DNA from: Plasmodium relictum
Lineage: Eukaryota > Apicomplexa > Aconoidasida > Haemosporida > Plasmodiidae
Direction of reading: 5' to 3'
Assembly: GCF_900005765.1 (NCBI RefSeq)
Contig: NC_041689.1
Coordinates: 310,001-374,000, forward strand
DNA: 64,000 nucleotides
Under the pieces are notes generated by a model. The model searched no databases. It saw only the letters and a program-made list of their open reading frames with translations, and had not been told where the DNA came from. Shown here one piece after another: positions 26,801-38,269 of the stretch (positions are counted from its first letter, which is position 1; each line of letters begins with the position of its first letter). The translations under genes were made by a program, and so were the position numbers.

Positions 26801-28941
26801 TAAATCTAGGTGATTCTATCCATGCCCTAATAGCATTAAAAACGGAATAATCAGCTCTTTTTGATTCTAGTATGCTTTTTAAGGGTTGTATTCTTGATAA
26901 TCCTGAAATAGCTGCTAAAGTTTTATATGCATCTTCAGGATTTGATTCAGCTGAGTTAATAACTGATTCTAAATTAGATATATGTCTTTGACAATCATTT
27001 TCAGTGGCCAATTTTTCCATAATTTTGGTTCCTTCTTGGATTATAACTTCTTCATTTTCATTTTCTAACATAATAGTTAACACAGCATCAACTACATGCT
27101 GATTGCTCATGTGACTTAAAGCATCAGAGGCAGTCAACATCTTACTTATTAATTTTAGTCCAATTTCTGCTATTTTTCTATCACTAGTTACTGTTGATAA
27201 GGCATCAGCAATTCCTGTCACACCTCCATATTGATTTATTGATTCAATTGACGTTATGTAGTCAGATAACCTAAAATATGCTGTAAGACAATTTAAAAGA
27301 TAATCAGTTTCTGTTAAATGATATTGAATACATGTTGATAAAATTTCTATTGCTTGATTATTCACCATATGTTCATGGAATTCATTAATCATTGAAGCAG
27401 AAGCTATACATTCCATGCTAGCCTTTGCTAATTCAACTGACTCCAATGAACCATATAATATAGGAAGTAGAGAAGCAAACAATGTATAATTATTTATTTC
27501 AGAAACATAATTGGAGCGAGAAACAAACGGGGTTAAAGCGTAACATATAGCACTTGCACATTCGGGATCATTAGGAAAATATGACAAAGCGGTACAAAGC
27601 GAGGCAATACCTCCATATTCATATACAATTGCAGCATGAGGAGGATTAGCTGAAATTCTCCCTAGCATTCTAGATGCTCCTGCTACTAATCGAGAAATTT
27701 TTTCAGGATTACTTTCATATTGTTGTAAACCACTATTAATTAATTCTATAAGTACAGGTATTCCTCCAGATTGAACAACCTTATCCGTTATTGAAGAAAT
27801 ATAAGAAAGAGAACTCAGTAATTCTAATGCAGCATCTTGTTCCTTTGATCCTTGCTCAGACTTTTTTAGTACATTTAAACAATCTGTTAACTGTTCTGGA
27901 CCTACAGCACATTTCATAGCATCACTTCCTTTTGAAACCACTCTAGGGTAAGACTTAAATTTATCTAGAATTAGTACAGATTTTTCAATTAAAGTTGGGT
28001 CTACATATCCATTTGCGGCCATATTTTTAATTGTATCAAAAGCTCCTTCAACTATAGCTGCAACATCATCATTTAAATTTTGAAATGACAAACACTGATC
28101 AATTAACTTGTGATGTGCTCCCTCATCATTTAAGGCCTTTGCGCCAGAAGAAGATTTAGCTGCAACTGACAAAGCACAAGCTATTCCCTTTCCCAATTTA
28201 GTGTTATATGTATTAGAAGTAAAAACATTTAATAAACCAATGCCTAGTTCTCCTCCTTCAATTTGAACATTTAATTCATTCATATTTTCAATAAATGACA
28301 TGCAATTTTTTACTGTTTCTTGATCTGATGGGGAACTTTTAATTATTTCTACTATGGCATCTACACCACCATCCGTTATTAATTTTTGTAAAGCTTCTTG
28401 ATCTTTTTCAGTACAACAGTAATCAGACATAGCACACAATATTTTACTTGAGCAAAAAAGAATGTCATCATCATCTTTATAATTAACTACTGCATTTTTT
28501 ATAGACCCTACAGCACCTCTATCCAAAGCATCATATGCATTTTCTTTGTATATTTTTGATGTTGGACTACAAAAATCAGATAAAGATCTTAATCCAAACA
28601 TCAACATACGTTTAAAGTTTTGATGCTGCATAATAGATGACACAGCAGTGCTAACTCCAGGATCACTTTCTCTTTTCACTGAAAAGAAAAAAAAATAAAT
28701 AAATATAATATATATATATCATAACTAAAACAAAGTGTCCACATCTTAGAATTTTAGTTCCTTCTTATATTTACATATATAAAGCACATAAAAATATATT
28801 TAAAACGTTAAATAAGAAAAAAAGCAGGTACTTCATTATAATATAACATTAAATAAAAAGATATTTCCTTCATAATAAGTTAAAATTTTTATATAAATGA
28901 TGTAATAATCCTTTTTTGTTTTTACCTTGTAATCTCGGCAT
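20877..28941 (-). CDS. GAC: Glideosome-associated connector (armadillo repeats plus PH-like domain)
   Basis: Two exons: 28926–28941 (16 bases, MPRLQ plus one base) and 20877–28678. The large frame opens only at a GTG that sits on the splice acceptor, so the tiny first exon with ATG supplies the start. The 2605-residue product is almost entirely helical armadillo/HEAT-type repeats, seen as recurring GGIPVLIELI, GGVTGIADAL and GGIETTINVIQ-type motifs. The last 130 residues form a PH-like module (GGSCKIFYN … WRDAASYNY). Both the length and layout match GAC of Toxoplasma and Plasmodium, which links cytoplasmic tails of surface adhesins to F-actin and binds phosphatidic acid during gliding and invasion. 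Low-complexity inserts are nearly absent, which points to structural constraint. Confidence 0.93.
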
Positions 28942-30126
28942 TTTGTTTAATACAATGTATTAATAAAAAATATAAGTTTAAAAATGATAAAATTGTAAGA
29001 TAAAGAATTAGATATATTCTTAATTGCTAATGAAAATACAGATTGCTGTAAAATTCTAATTTTTTTTTTTTTCTTATGAAATCAGAGTACAAAATAAAAT
29101 ACATTTAATTAAAAAATATTATTCTTAAAAAAAAAACATAATTGTAAATATAAAAATTATTTTATCATAAAAAATGTGCTAATATGTTAAAATACACTTA
29201 AAGACAAAATAAAGAAGAATCAAAATGAAAATATTTAAACATGAAATCACAATGTAAATTTGTTATCAGTACTTTAACTTGTATAAAATACTTATATTTT
29301 TTTAAAAGAATTGTGAATACACTGTTGTAAATACAATTGGAACATTTTTGGAAACTAAAAAAATAATGACAAAAAAAAAAAAAGAAAATATTATAAAATG
29401 AAAAAAATGAAAAAAAGGAGAAAGAAAAGAAAAGAAGAAAAAGAAGGAAAAAAAGGGAAAAAAGGAAAAAAAAGAAATAAAAGAGAGAATAAGAAAAAAT
29501 GAAAGTAAGCCCACATATATATATTATATGAAAACAATTAGAAAAATAAAATGTTTTTTTGATTAAAATTTTAACGTTTTCAAATTAAATTGTTTATTTT
29601 ATATAGTGTGCATTTGCATGTTCAATGAAATTATGTAACAATAGTCTTTTTTTTTTTTTCTATGATTAATTCATGAACTAGCTATAATATATATAGCATA
29701 TATTTTAATATATATGGTACATGCATTAAAAAAAAAAATTTTGTATATGATTTTTTAAAATTAAAAAAAATAAAATCTATGATTACTACACACAAATAAA
29801 AAAAAGGAGAAAATATGTTTAAAATTTTCATTCATTTTTATAAAAAAAAAAAAACTTAATTTACAATATCATATTTTATAATATTTAAACAATTTTGTAA
29901 ATAATAAATATATCATTTAAAAAGTTAATTTTTTACAACTCAGACAAATTTGCAACTAAGTTTGAGGAAATGTCCAGAATAGTTTTATCATTTGAATAAA
30001 ATATTTTCTTGTGTATAATAATTAATTTGTTTTTTAAAATAAAAAAATATTTCTTTTTTAGATAATTTTAATATATTTTAATTTTATATATATATATAAA
30101 ATGGTATTTTGATGCAAAAAAACTGA

Positions 30127-30159
<33 letters not shown>

Positions 30160-30328
30160 AATATATATATATATGTAAATATTTTTACACATATAAAACT
30201 GCTTTTAAATTGCTGTAAAATCATTTACTGAAAATTAAAATAAAAATTTTAAATTGTATATGATTATGTAAGTGGTGTGTGCTATAGTATAGTGAAAAAA
30301 AAAATATATATATATATATATCTGTTAA
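28942..30328. other. Intergenic region, GAC to COX2a
   Basis: This lies upstream of GAC and 3' of COX2a. It includes a purine-rich stretch at 29372–29515 and an uninterrupted run of 30 A at 30128–30157. The minus-strand Phe/Ser frame at 29302–29514 is a reading of that purine tract and was not accepted as a gene. Confidence 0.55.
30128..30157. repeat. Poly(A) homopolymer of 30
   Basis: An uninterrupted A run of 30, one of the longest homopolymers in the window, followed closely by a TA tract. Its exact length may be affected by sequencing. Confidence 0.85.
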
Positions 30329-31444
30329 TTATTCATCATCTTCTGGTGGAGACTCTACTTCATAAATCCAATACCTTAAAAAAAAAATATAAAAAAAAAT
30401 TTATGATGAAAAAAAAAAATAAATGAGTACGTATATATAAGAGCATGTAAAAAGTATTTCAAATATATTATGCAACTTAATTTTTTTAACTATATTATTA
30501 AAAAAAAAAATAGAAATAAGTACATAATGTAATGTTAAATATATATTTATGTAATGTAAAAAATAATTTAAAAAATTACATTTATTTTAAATAATGATTT
30601 TATAAAAACGTTGAATAAATAAAAAACAGAGAAATAAATAAATCAATAACCATAAAAGACTCACATTTGACATACTTTAATGAAATATTCTCATTTTTTT
30701 ATTTTAAATTAAAGTAGGTATGAAGTCAGTTAAGCATAGATAACATATATTTTTTTAACATGTTATTTAATTAACGATAATAATTTTTTTCTTTTTTTTT
30801 TAATTTTACCATTGTCGTCCTATAACTTTTACTGTCATTGTTGTGTGAACTATTTCATCTAACATATACAACATTGTGAAGCATGGAACAGCTATACTCA
30901 TAATTATAAGAGTTGGAATCCAAAAAAATAAAAATTCTACTTTTAAAACCATATTATAATTTCCCCATACATTTAATCTTGTTCTGGACCAAAAAGGAAT
31001 ATTATGTTGACTAACATTAAATAAATATTCTAATGGTTTTGTTTCTTCTCCTTTTATCATTTTTTGTCCATTTACTATTACAATATTTTGTTTTGGTGTA
31101 TTTGACCAATAATCATCCCAATGATAATTATCAAAATCGTATTCATGTTTTTTTGTACCATCTTCATTTAGGTGATCATGCGGATTACCATGATGATGAT
31201 CTATATGATGATATAACCCTTTTGTATGTACTCCATGATCATGAACATTTTCAACATGCATATTTTCTTTATCTTTAACTGCGTTTACATTACTAGTCAC
31301 TTTTTTATTTACTGTTGAAAATTTGTTACATCTTAATGGGATTTTTTCGACAAAATATGGTTTTAAGTAATGAATTTTATGATTATTTATTAAATAATTT
31401 ATATTTCTTAAACCGAAATATAATTTGGAATTCAACTTAAACAT
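30329..31444 (-). CDS. COX2A: Cytochrome c oxidase subunit 2a (N-terminal half of split COX2)
   Basis: Exons 30810–31444 and 30329–30374 join to 226 residues; the join restores GRQWYWIYEVESPPEDDE, the conserved COX2 segment. A Ser/Arg/Lys-containing presequence (about residues 1–45) suits mitochondrial import. Residues about 60–110 are an unusual His/Asp-rich stretch (VHDHGVHTKG, HHIDHHHGNPHDH). The hydrophobic segment WIPTLIIMSIAVPCFTMLYML with the following DEI equals the second COX2 helix (LPSLRILYLMDE). I see no separate first helix. In apicomplexans the mitochondrial cox2 gene is split into two nuclear genes; the CuA-binding half (COX2b) is encoded elsewhere and pairs with this one in complex IV. 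The product ends right after QWYWIYE, as expected for the split. Confidence 0.93.
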
Positions 31445-32764
31445 TTTATTTTTAAAGGAACAGACATTAAATATATAGAAAATAATAAAATTAAAAAAAA
31501 AAAAAATAAACTATATGTTTACACTAAAAAAACTTTAAAATGCTTTGTATTTTATTAAAGCAAAATAATAATAAAAAAATTTTGAAAATAATTTTTATAA
31601 GTTAATATAAAAATAATATATATTAAAAAGTATTTTTTTTAAAAAAAAAATGCTTTCAATTACGATGCTTTTTTCATTTAAGTTCCTCTGAACAAATTTT
31701 TAATAAAATGAAATACTATTTTTTATAACAGAATAAAAACTAAAAAATTCATTAAAACATATGGTTCATTATTTTTCTTTTATTTTCTTAAAATCTTGTT
31801 TAAAATAACCGAGTGCATGTTTATAAATTATTTCTTTTTTCAAATAAATGAAATTCTATAATGAATGTTTTTAATTTAATTTAAAAAAAAAAATAGTTAC
31901 TATTTACAAAAAAAAAATTATTATAAAAAGAACATAAATGCACTATTTTTGATTTAATATATAAATTTACATTATTATTAATATAAAATAAGAATAATTA
32001 ATGATTAAGCGTTTTAAAGTAAAATAATGTCCCTTTAATATTTTTTAAAAAAAAAGGATGTACACAAAATGAAGAAAAATTTCATGTGATATAAAATTAA
32101 ATTTTTTTTTCTTTTTAAAATACATATTTTTTTGTTTTTATTTAGATAGAGTTTATTTTCCTGGAACTTTTATCTTTTCTTATTATATTAATTTCTTTTT
32201 ATTTTTATCTTAAAATATTATAAAAGTTTAATTGAAAAGGCTATTATATTATTAAAGTACTATTTCATATATTTATATATATCTCTAAATATATACTATA
32301 AATTCATTAATATAAAAATATAAATATAAATATTATTTGTTAGTGTAAAAGGGAAAAATATAAATATGCAAATTGGTTATAAACTATTATGTATAATAGC
32401 TGATTAAAAAAGTATTCATTATTATAACATATTTTACCAAATATAAAAAATGAAAATAACAAAATAAGTAGGTAAACTAGAAAAGTAATAATCATAAGAA
32501 AAAAAAAAAAAAAAGACATTTCTAAACAGCAAAAACACATTTTAAAGATAAAAAAAAAAAAAAATTCCTGTAAAATATGTGAATAAAATGTTATATTAAA
32601 ATTATCACTGAAATAGTAGAAATAAAAAAGTAATTATTGGTAAATATTTTATTGTAATTTAATAAAAGTACTTTATGATAATTTCCCCTCTATTGATTTA
32701 TTATTTAAACTCATATTATTGAACAGAAATTGATCTTTTTTTTTTTTTAATAAATATAATAAAA
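31445..32764. other. Divergent upstream region, COX2a and IscX-like
   Basis: This 1.3 kb between two divergent, probably mitochondrial-protein genes should hold both promoters. It contains T and A runs only; I see no other gene or repeat of note. Confidence 0.6.
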
Positions 32765-33163
32765 ATGACGCATAATATAAAAAAATATGCTTGTTTAGTT
32801 TTAAATAACTTGAAAAAATATAGAAAAACTAGTTATATAAGTTGTAGGAACATTACATATTGTAATAATAATTTATATATATTATCATTTAATTCATTAA
32901 ATTGTAGTTTTAAAAGATTTTTTAATAACAACAAAAATGATGTAACTTTAGATTGGGAAAATTCAGATGATATAGCAGACTTACTTTTTGAAGAATATAA
33001 AAATATTGATCCTTTAACATTGAGATTTGAAGAATTAGAAAATATGATAGTAGATACAGTTGTAAACAAAAACAAAAAAAAGTTAAACGGAAGTTGTAAT
33101 GAAAGTGTTTTAGAAAATATTCAAATGAACTGGCTAGAAAAATACAATGAAGAGAATGATTAA
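32765..33163 (+). CDS. iscX: IscX-like iron–sulfur cluster assembly protein with organelle presequence
   Basis: A single exon encodes 132 residues. The last 75 follow bacterial IscX (YfhJ) along its whole length: LDWENSDDIADLLFEEY matches the W-x-D…IA..L…Y start, IDPLTLRFEELENMI matches LDPKTVRFTDMHQWI, and NESVLENIQMNWLEKY matches NEKILEAILLVWLDE. In bacteria this small acidic protein binds the cysteine desulfurase IscS and iron and modulates sulfur transfer. The first 55 residues are Lys/Arg/Asn-rich with almost no acidic residues, and resemble a mitochondrial presequence; there is no clear signal peptide for the apicoplast. It is divergent from COX2a. The match is by recalled motifs, not by a search. 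Confidence 0.8.
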   Translation: MTHNIKKYACLVLNNLKKYRKTSYISCRNITYCNNNLYILSFNSLNCSFKRFFNNNKNDVTLDWENSDDIADLLFEEYKNIDPLTLRFEELENMIVDTVVNKNKKKLNGSCNESVLENIQMNWLEKYNEEND

Positions 33164-34012
33164 ATATATTTTTTGATTTTCTGTTTTTTTTTAATATATA
33201 CATCATTAATTTGTTTTAATATATTTTAAGTTTTGAATTATCATAGTTTTTAAATTATGCATATATATTCATATATAAATAGAAAAAGAAGTTATCTTCG
33301 GTTATATATGAACATTAATAAAATACACTGAATATATATTTTTTAAATGTTTTTACTATTAAGAAAAAAAATTTCATTTTTTTTGTTTTAAATTATTTAT
33401 TTTACTTTATAATTATTTTTTTTTATATTTCTTTTAAAATTTAATACTTAAAATTATAAAAGTGCACCAACAATTCATGCAATATTTTTGCATAAAAGAA
33501 AATAAAATTACAAAAAAAAAAAAAATAATAAATAAATAATATAAATTGTTTGATTTAAAGATTTTTCTTTTACTTTATTCTTAATTATAGACATTCTTCT
33601 GTTTTGATCTTATTAAGTAAAGATTCTTTGTAAGATTAGGAAATATATTAATTTTTCATTAACTTTAATGTACATTAATATATTAATATGATAGCAATAC
33701 TAAGCGTTGTGATATTTTTACATTTTTATAATAAAAATTTCCCTGCACTTTATTAAATTTTTCCTTTTTAAAAAGCAAAAAATTAATTACAGGATATTAT
33801 AGTAAATTAAAAAGTAATATATCAATTAGATGCATAATATAACAATGTACGAAAATAAAAAGATTCTAAAAATTGAAAAAAAATAAAAGTGTTCAAAATT
33901 TTTTTTATATTGTTTTTTAAGACATATAATGTATATATTATTACATACATTGTCTAAAATATATCAATATACCTTTATTTTTTTTTTATCACTATGTTTT
34001 TCCATTCAATAG
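33164..34012. other. Intergenic region, IscX-like to PH/hydrolase gene
   Basis: AT-rich DNA between two plus-strand genes. A short hairpin (ATGCAA, loop of 5, TTGCAT) occurs near 33478. Nothing else is seen. Confidence 0.5.
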
Positions 34013-34804
34013 ATGATAAAAGCAATAAAAGAAAACTGTGTCAATAATATAGAAAGTGATATACAAGAAAAGGTTATTTTAATTATCTTTTAATTTTTAT
34101 AGAAGTTTTTTTTTCCAAATATTAATATAAATTTTTTGAATTCAGCAATGGATAGATTTTTCGGATGATTTTACTTTTTATTCAAACTACAACAAAATTT
34201 CATCAGTATTATTTAAAAAAAAAAAAAAAAAAAAAATATTATTCTGTCTATTTTTCCTATTGGTTTTTTCAGTATCATAAAGAAGGATATTTAGAAAAGA
34301 AATGCTCTAATTCATGGTGTGGTTATAAAAAAAGATGGTTTATTTTGAAGAATAAAAAATTATATTATTTTAAAGATAAAGAAAGTTTAAGGCCTTCTGG
34401 TGTTTTAGATTTAGATTTAATTCACATGAATATTAATGTAACTATGAAATATATTAATAATTTTTTATATTGAAATATTAATATTTGTAATATAAATATT
34501 TAAATAAAAAAAAGAAAAAATATATATATACATTAAATATAAAAATAAATAACAAGAATTATATTGCCTTAATGTAATAATAAAATGTTTCCATTATTAT
34601 AGTTTCAAATAATATTTATATTTTTATATCTTTTTTCTATTTTTTATTATAAATGACTTACACCCTTTTAAATATATTTAACTTGAATTGTTTAGTATGT
34701 AAATGGATTAAATAGGAAGAAAAAAATGGATGATTGTTTTTTATGTAATTTTAAAATACTGATATTAACTAATTATATTAAAATTTATATATTCAAGTAA
34801 TTTT

Positions 34805-34881
<77 letters not shown>

Positions 34882-36695
34882 CTGTAGATTGTATCGAATC
34901 AATAAAATATAAAAATGAGAATAAAAATGAATCATTTTTGATATTAAACCCAAAAAATACAGATATAGATTTTTATTTAAAAGTAAGTATGCTTATCGCA
35001 AAGTAAATATGAATAATATTTTTAAAAAGAGTTTTTTAATAAATATTATATTTAATTATGAAAATACATTTCTTACTATTCTCTTGAAGGGAGACGATGA
35101 AGAAATATTAGAGTGGTATAATTTACTAAATAGTTCAATAGACAATAAAAAAATTTTAAATCAGCCTAAATTTATTTTCTCAGAAAATAATTTTTGGAAA
35201 ATTGATAGAATATCTGTCGATGTTTTTGAAGCTATAGCAGATACAGGTGATATAGTACTATTTAGGTTAAAAATTTAAGAAAACAAAATTTTCTTTTCTT
35301 TTCCTTTTCTCTTTATCTTTTAATATATATCATAATTCATTTACACTTTTTTTTTTTTCAAAGGAAAAATAAATATTTTTTCTATTTACTATTTTTCAAA
35401 AATAAGTATTTTATTTTATTTTTTTAAATTTATTATAAAATTATCTTTTGTATTTCATTTTTAAAATAAGATCAAAGGTCACTTCCGCAAAACTGCAGAG
35501 AATAATAACAGGGGGAGAATACGACCATATTGGTATGATCTTAAGAAATGATAAAAATAATCTATTCCTTTTAGAAGCTATTTCAAACATGGTTTAAAAA
35601 AAAAATTATTATAAATATTCAAGTAAACAAAAAAATTATAAGAATATTTTTTTTAATTTTTTTTTTTTTTTTCTATAGGGCATTATTTTAACACCATGGA
35701 TCCTTTTTATAAAAAACAAATGGAATGAAAGTTATTCAAGGTACTTTAACTTTTTTTTTTTTTCCATTAAAGAAAATGAAATGCTTGAATATAAAAAAAA
35801 AAAAAAAAAGGAAAATACTATTTATTAAATAAATATTCAATGATTTTAATTAGAATTGCTCTAAGGCGTTTAACATGGAATAACTCTGAAGAGAACCTTC
35901 AAAATTTATTAGAGTTTTTGAAAAATACTATAGGAAAAAAATATGACTTAAAAATAGTTAATTTTCTTACTTCAAAAAATGGTAATTCAAATTAGTTTCT
36001 ACTATCTCAAAAAAATTTAATATGAACCTAAATCACTCTATATACACTGTTAATTCATTATAATAATAAAAAAAAAAAAAATTAAGCATACTGATATTTT
36101 ACTGTATATATATAAGCACATTTACAAAAAAATTTCTTTTTTATTTTTCTTTATATGATTCCGTATATTTATTTTTTTTTTATTCAGATGAAGAAAGTGG
36201 ATATTTTTGTTCAGAGCTAATAGGAGAATGCTGGAAGGCAAGTTTATTAAAAAAATCATACATAAACTAGAATGATAAAAAAAAAGGAAATTAATAATTT
36301 TAAGTATATACATTATTTTTTTAATTTTCATATTAATCATTAAAGATAATGGGAGTTATTCCTTTAAATACTTCCTGCTCTTATATTTTGCCAAGTATTT
36401 ATATACATTTACAAAAAAAATTATATATATAATCTATTATTTTATTGCTTTTTTTCTTTATATTTTGGACAGCTTTTGATTTATTTTTAATTAATATTAA
36501 ATAACTTCTGTTTTGAATTTTATTACAAAGAAAATTTTATGAATTCTATTTTTTATATATAAGAAAAGTAAATATGCATATTTTCTGTTTTGAATTTTTT
36601 AATTAGGCAATTTTTCTGAAAAATTTGAAGGAAAAATTAAGCTACAATCAGGGTGTCAACTAAATAATGAACTCTGTATAGATTTTTCTCTTTAA
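34013..36695 (+). CDS. PH domain joined to YiiX/NlpC-P60-like permuted papain fold (about 11 exons)
   Basis: Exons as read: 34013–34072, 34146–34205, 34273–34437, 34888–34982, 35090–35265, 35471–35591, 35679–35740, 35854–35981, 36188–36237, 36346–36394, 36607–36695; about 350 residues. The join between exons 3 and 4 is one base out of phase, so a micro-exon or another donor is missing there. The PH domain runs from KEGYLEKKC through KRWFILKNKKLYYFKD and GVLDLDLI to EEILEWYNLL. The second half has TGDIVLFR, YDHIGMILR with the candidate catalytic His, and YFCSELIGECW with the candidate Cys, an order typical of permuted papain-like (YiiX, DUF830) hydrolases. The PH domain suggests recruitment to membranes and the hydrolase could act on lipid or peptide amide bonds; the substrate is unknown. 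Intron 9 appears to use a GC donor. Confidence 0.82.
34808..34879. repeat. TA microsatellite (about 36 units) in intron 3 of the PH/hydrolase gene
   Basis: An uninterrupted TA dinucleotide run of about 72 bases ends a few bases before the exon 4 acceptor (TTTCTGTAG). It is the longest TA tract in the window. Confidence 0.9.
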
Positions 36696-37365
36696 ATATT
36701 TTACTTTTTTTTTTCTTTTTTAATTTTATTTTATAATTTCTATTTTTCATTTAATTAACCCTTATTGAATATTAAAATATTTTTCTTTTTTTAAACATAA
36801 TATATACAGAGAGAAAAAAAAAAGAGAATAAATTAGTTTTAATTGTATCAAAAAAATATTTTTTTTCATTATTTTATAATAATTTTTTTGTATTTTAATA
36901 GTTTACATATGCATCTATATTTTTCTTTTTTTCGTATCTACAAATTTCCATGGTATGTGTGCATTAAAATATTTTTACTAAGCTAAATTAAAATCTTAAA
37001 ATACAAAAAAAAAAAGAAAAAATTATTAGACATAAATGAAAATTTTGTTAGATTTATTTCAACAGATATATATTAATATTAGTGAAAATTCCTAATAAAA
37101 AATTTTAGTTATTATTATGAAATATAATATAATACGTAAAAAAATTGTCTAATTTTCTGAAATGATAAATAATTGGATATTAATTAAATTATAGGCAATT
37201 TTTAAAATTTAAGAAAAAAGAAATAAATTTATAGTTTAAACTAAAAAAAAAAAAAAAAAAGTAAGTAAATAAATAAAAATAGTAATAAAAAGCATCCATT
37301 AAAAAAGATAAAAAAGGAAAAAATATAAAAAATAAAAAACACTACTATAGAGTTGAACTACAAAA
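36696..37365. other. Intergenic region, PH/hydrolase gene to ADF2
   Basis: AT-rich DNA between two plus-strand genes; A run of about 18 at 37243–37260. No gene is seen. Confidence 0.6.
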
Positions 37366-37889
37366 ATGGTTTCAGGGGTTAAGGTATCTGATGAATGTGT
37401 TTATGAATTTAATAAACTGAAAATTAAGCATTTGCACAAATATATAATTTTCCGAATTGAAAATTGTGAAGAAGTTATTGTTGATTTATTAGAACAAGAT
37501 GTTGAATTAAAATATTATAGTGATATTATAACTCATATTAAAAATAATTTAAAAACAACAGAATGTAGATATATTATTGCTGGTAAATATATAAATTAAA
37601 CTTCATTTAAAATTTTTTTTCTCTTTCTCATGTTCATAATTAATTTAACTTATTTATTTATTATTAAATATTAGATATGCCAGTGCCTACTCCTGAAGGT
37701 GTATTAAGAAATAGGATTTATTTTATCTTTTGGTCTCCAGATTCAGCAAAGTCAAAGGAGAAAATGTTATATGCAGCATCAAAAGAATATCTAGTTAGAA
37801 AAATAAATGGAATTTTTAAGAGTTTAGAAATTACTTGTGATTTAGAAGAATTTGAAGATGAGTTAAAGGGAATAATTTTAAATACCTAA
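37366..37889 (+). CDS. ADF2: Actin-depolymerizing factor 2
   Basis: Exons 37366–37582 and 37675–37889 join within GAT to read RYIIADMPVPTPEGV, giving 143 residues, the size known for Plasmodium ADF2 and longer than ADF1 (122). MVSGVKVSDECVYEFNKLK is the family N-terminus, with the Ser3-like regulatory position kept. FIFWSPDSAKSKEKMLYAASKEYLVRKI covers the long actin-binding helix (compare KSKMLYASSKDAL of cofilins). ADF/cofilins bind actin monomers and sever or depolymerise filaments; ADF2 is the more canonical of the two Plasmodium proteins and can bind filaments. Another actin-linked gene, GAC, lies 9 kb away, which may be chance. Confidence 0.95.
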
Positions 37890-37925
37890 CTTAATAGAAA
37901 GTTGTTTCTAATATATTTACATAAA

Positions 37926-37981
<56 letters not shown>

Positions 37982-38269
37982 ACAATAATAATAATCATAT
38001 ATTAACACAACAATAATATAATAGTAAAAAAAAAAAAAAATTTTGACTTCAAAAAAAAAAAAATTATTTCATATACTTCTTTTAACTATTCGTAATTATT
38101 TATTTGCAAATAAACCTAACAAAATTATTTATCTAAATACTTTTAACATTTTTAATAATATTCTCGTCCGTTTTATTTTAATTAATTAAAAATAAATTTT
38201 CTGTTTAAAAAGAAAAGAATAAAATAAAATTTATAAGATTTATTTTTTAAAATTTGTTTAAATTTTTTT
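37890..38269. other. Convergent 3' region, ADF2 and polytopic membrane protein
   Basis: Contains a TA run at 37929–37978 and A runs at about 38026–38063. No gene is seen. Confidence 0.6.
37929..37978. repeat. TA microsatellite (about 25 units)
   Basis: An uninterrupted TA run of about 50 bases directly 3' of ADF2. Confidence 0.9.

Noticed and set aside
29302-29514. Minus-strand Phe/Ser frame and a tiny plus-strand Lys-rich ORF (from about 29398)
   Set aside because: Both are translations of a purine tract with no splice sites, homology or natural composition.
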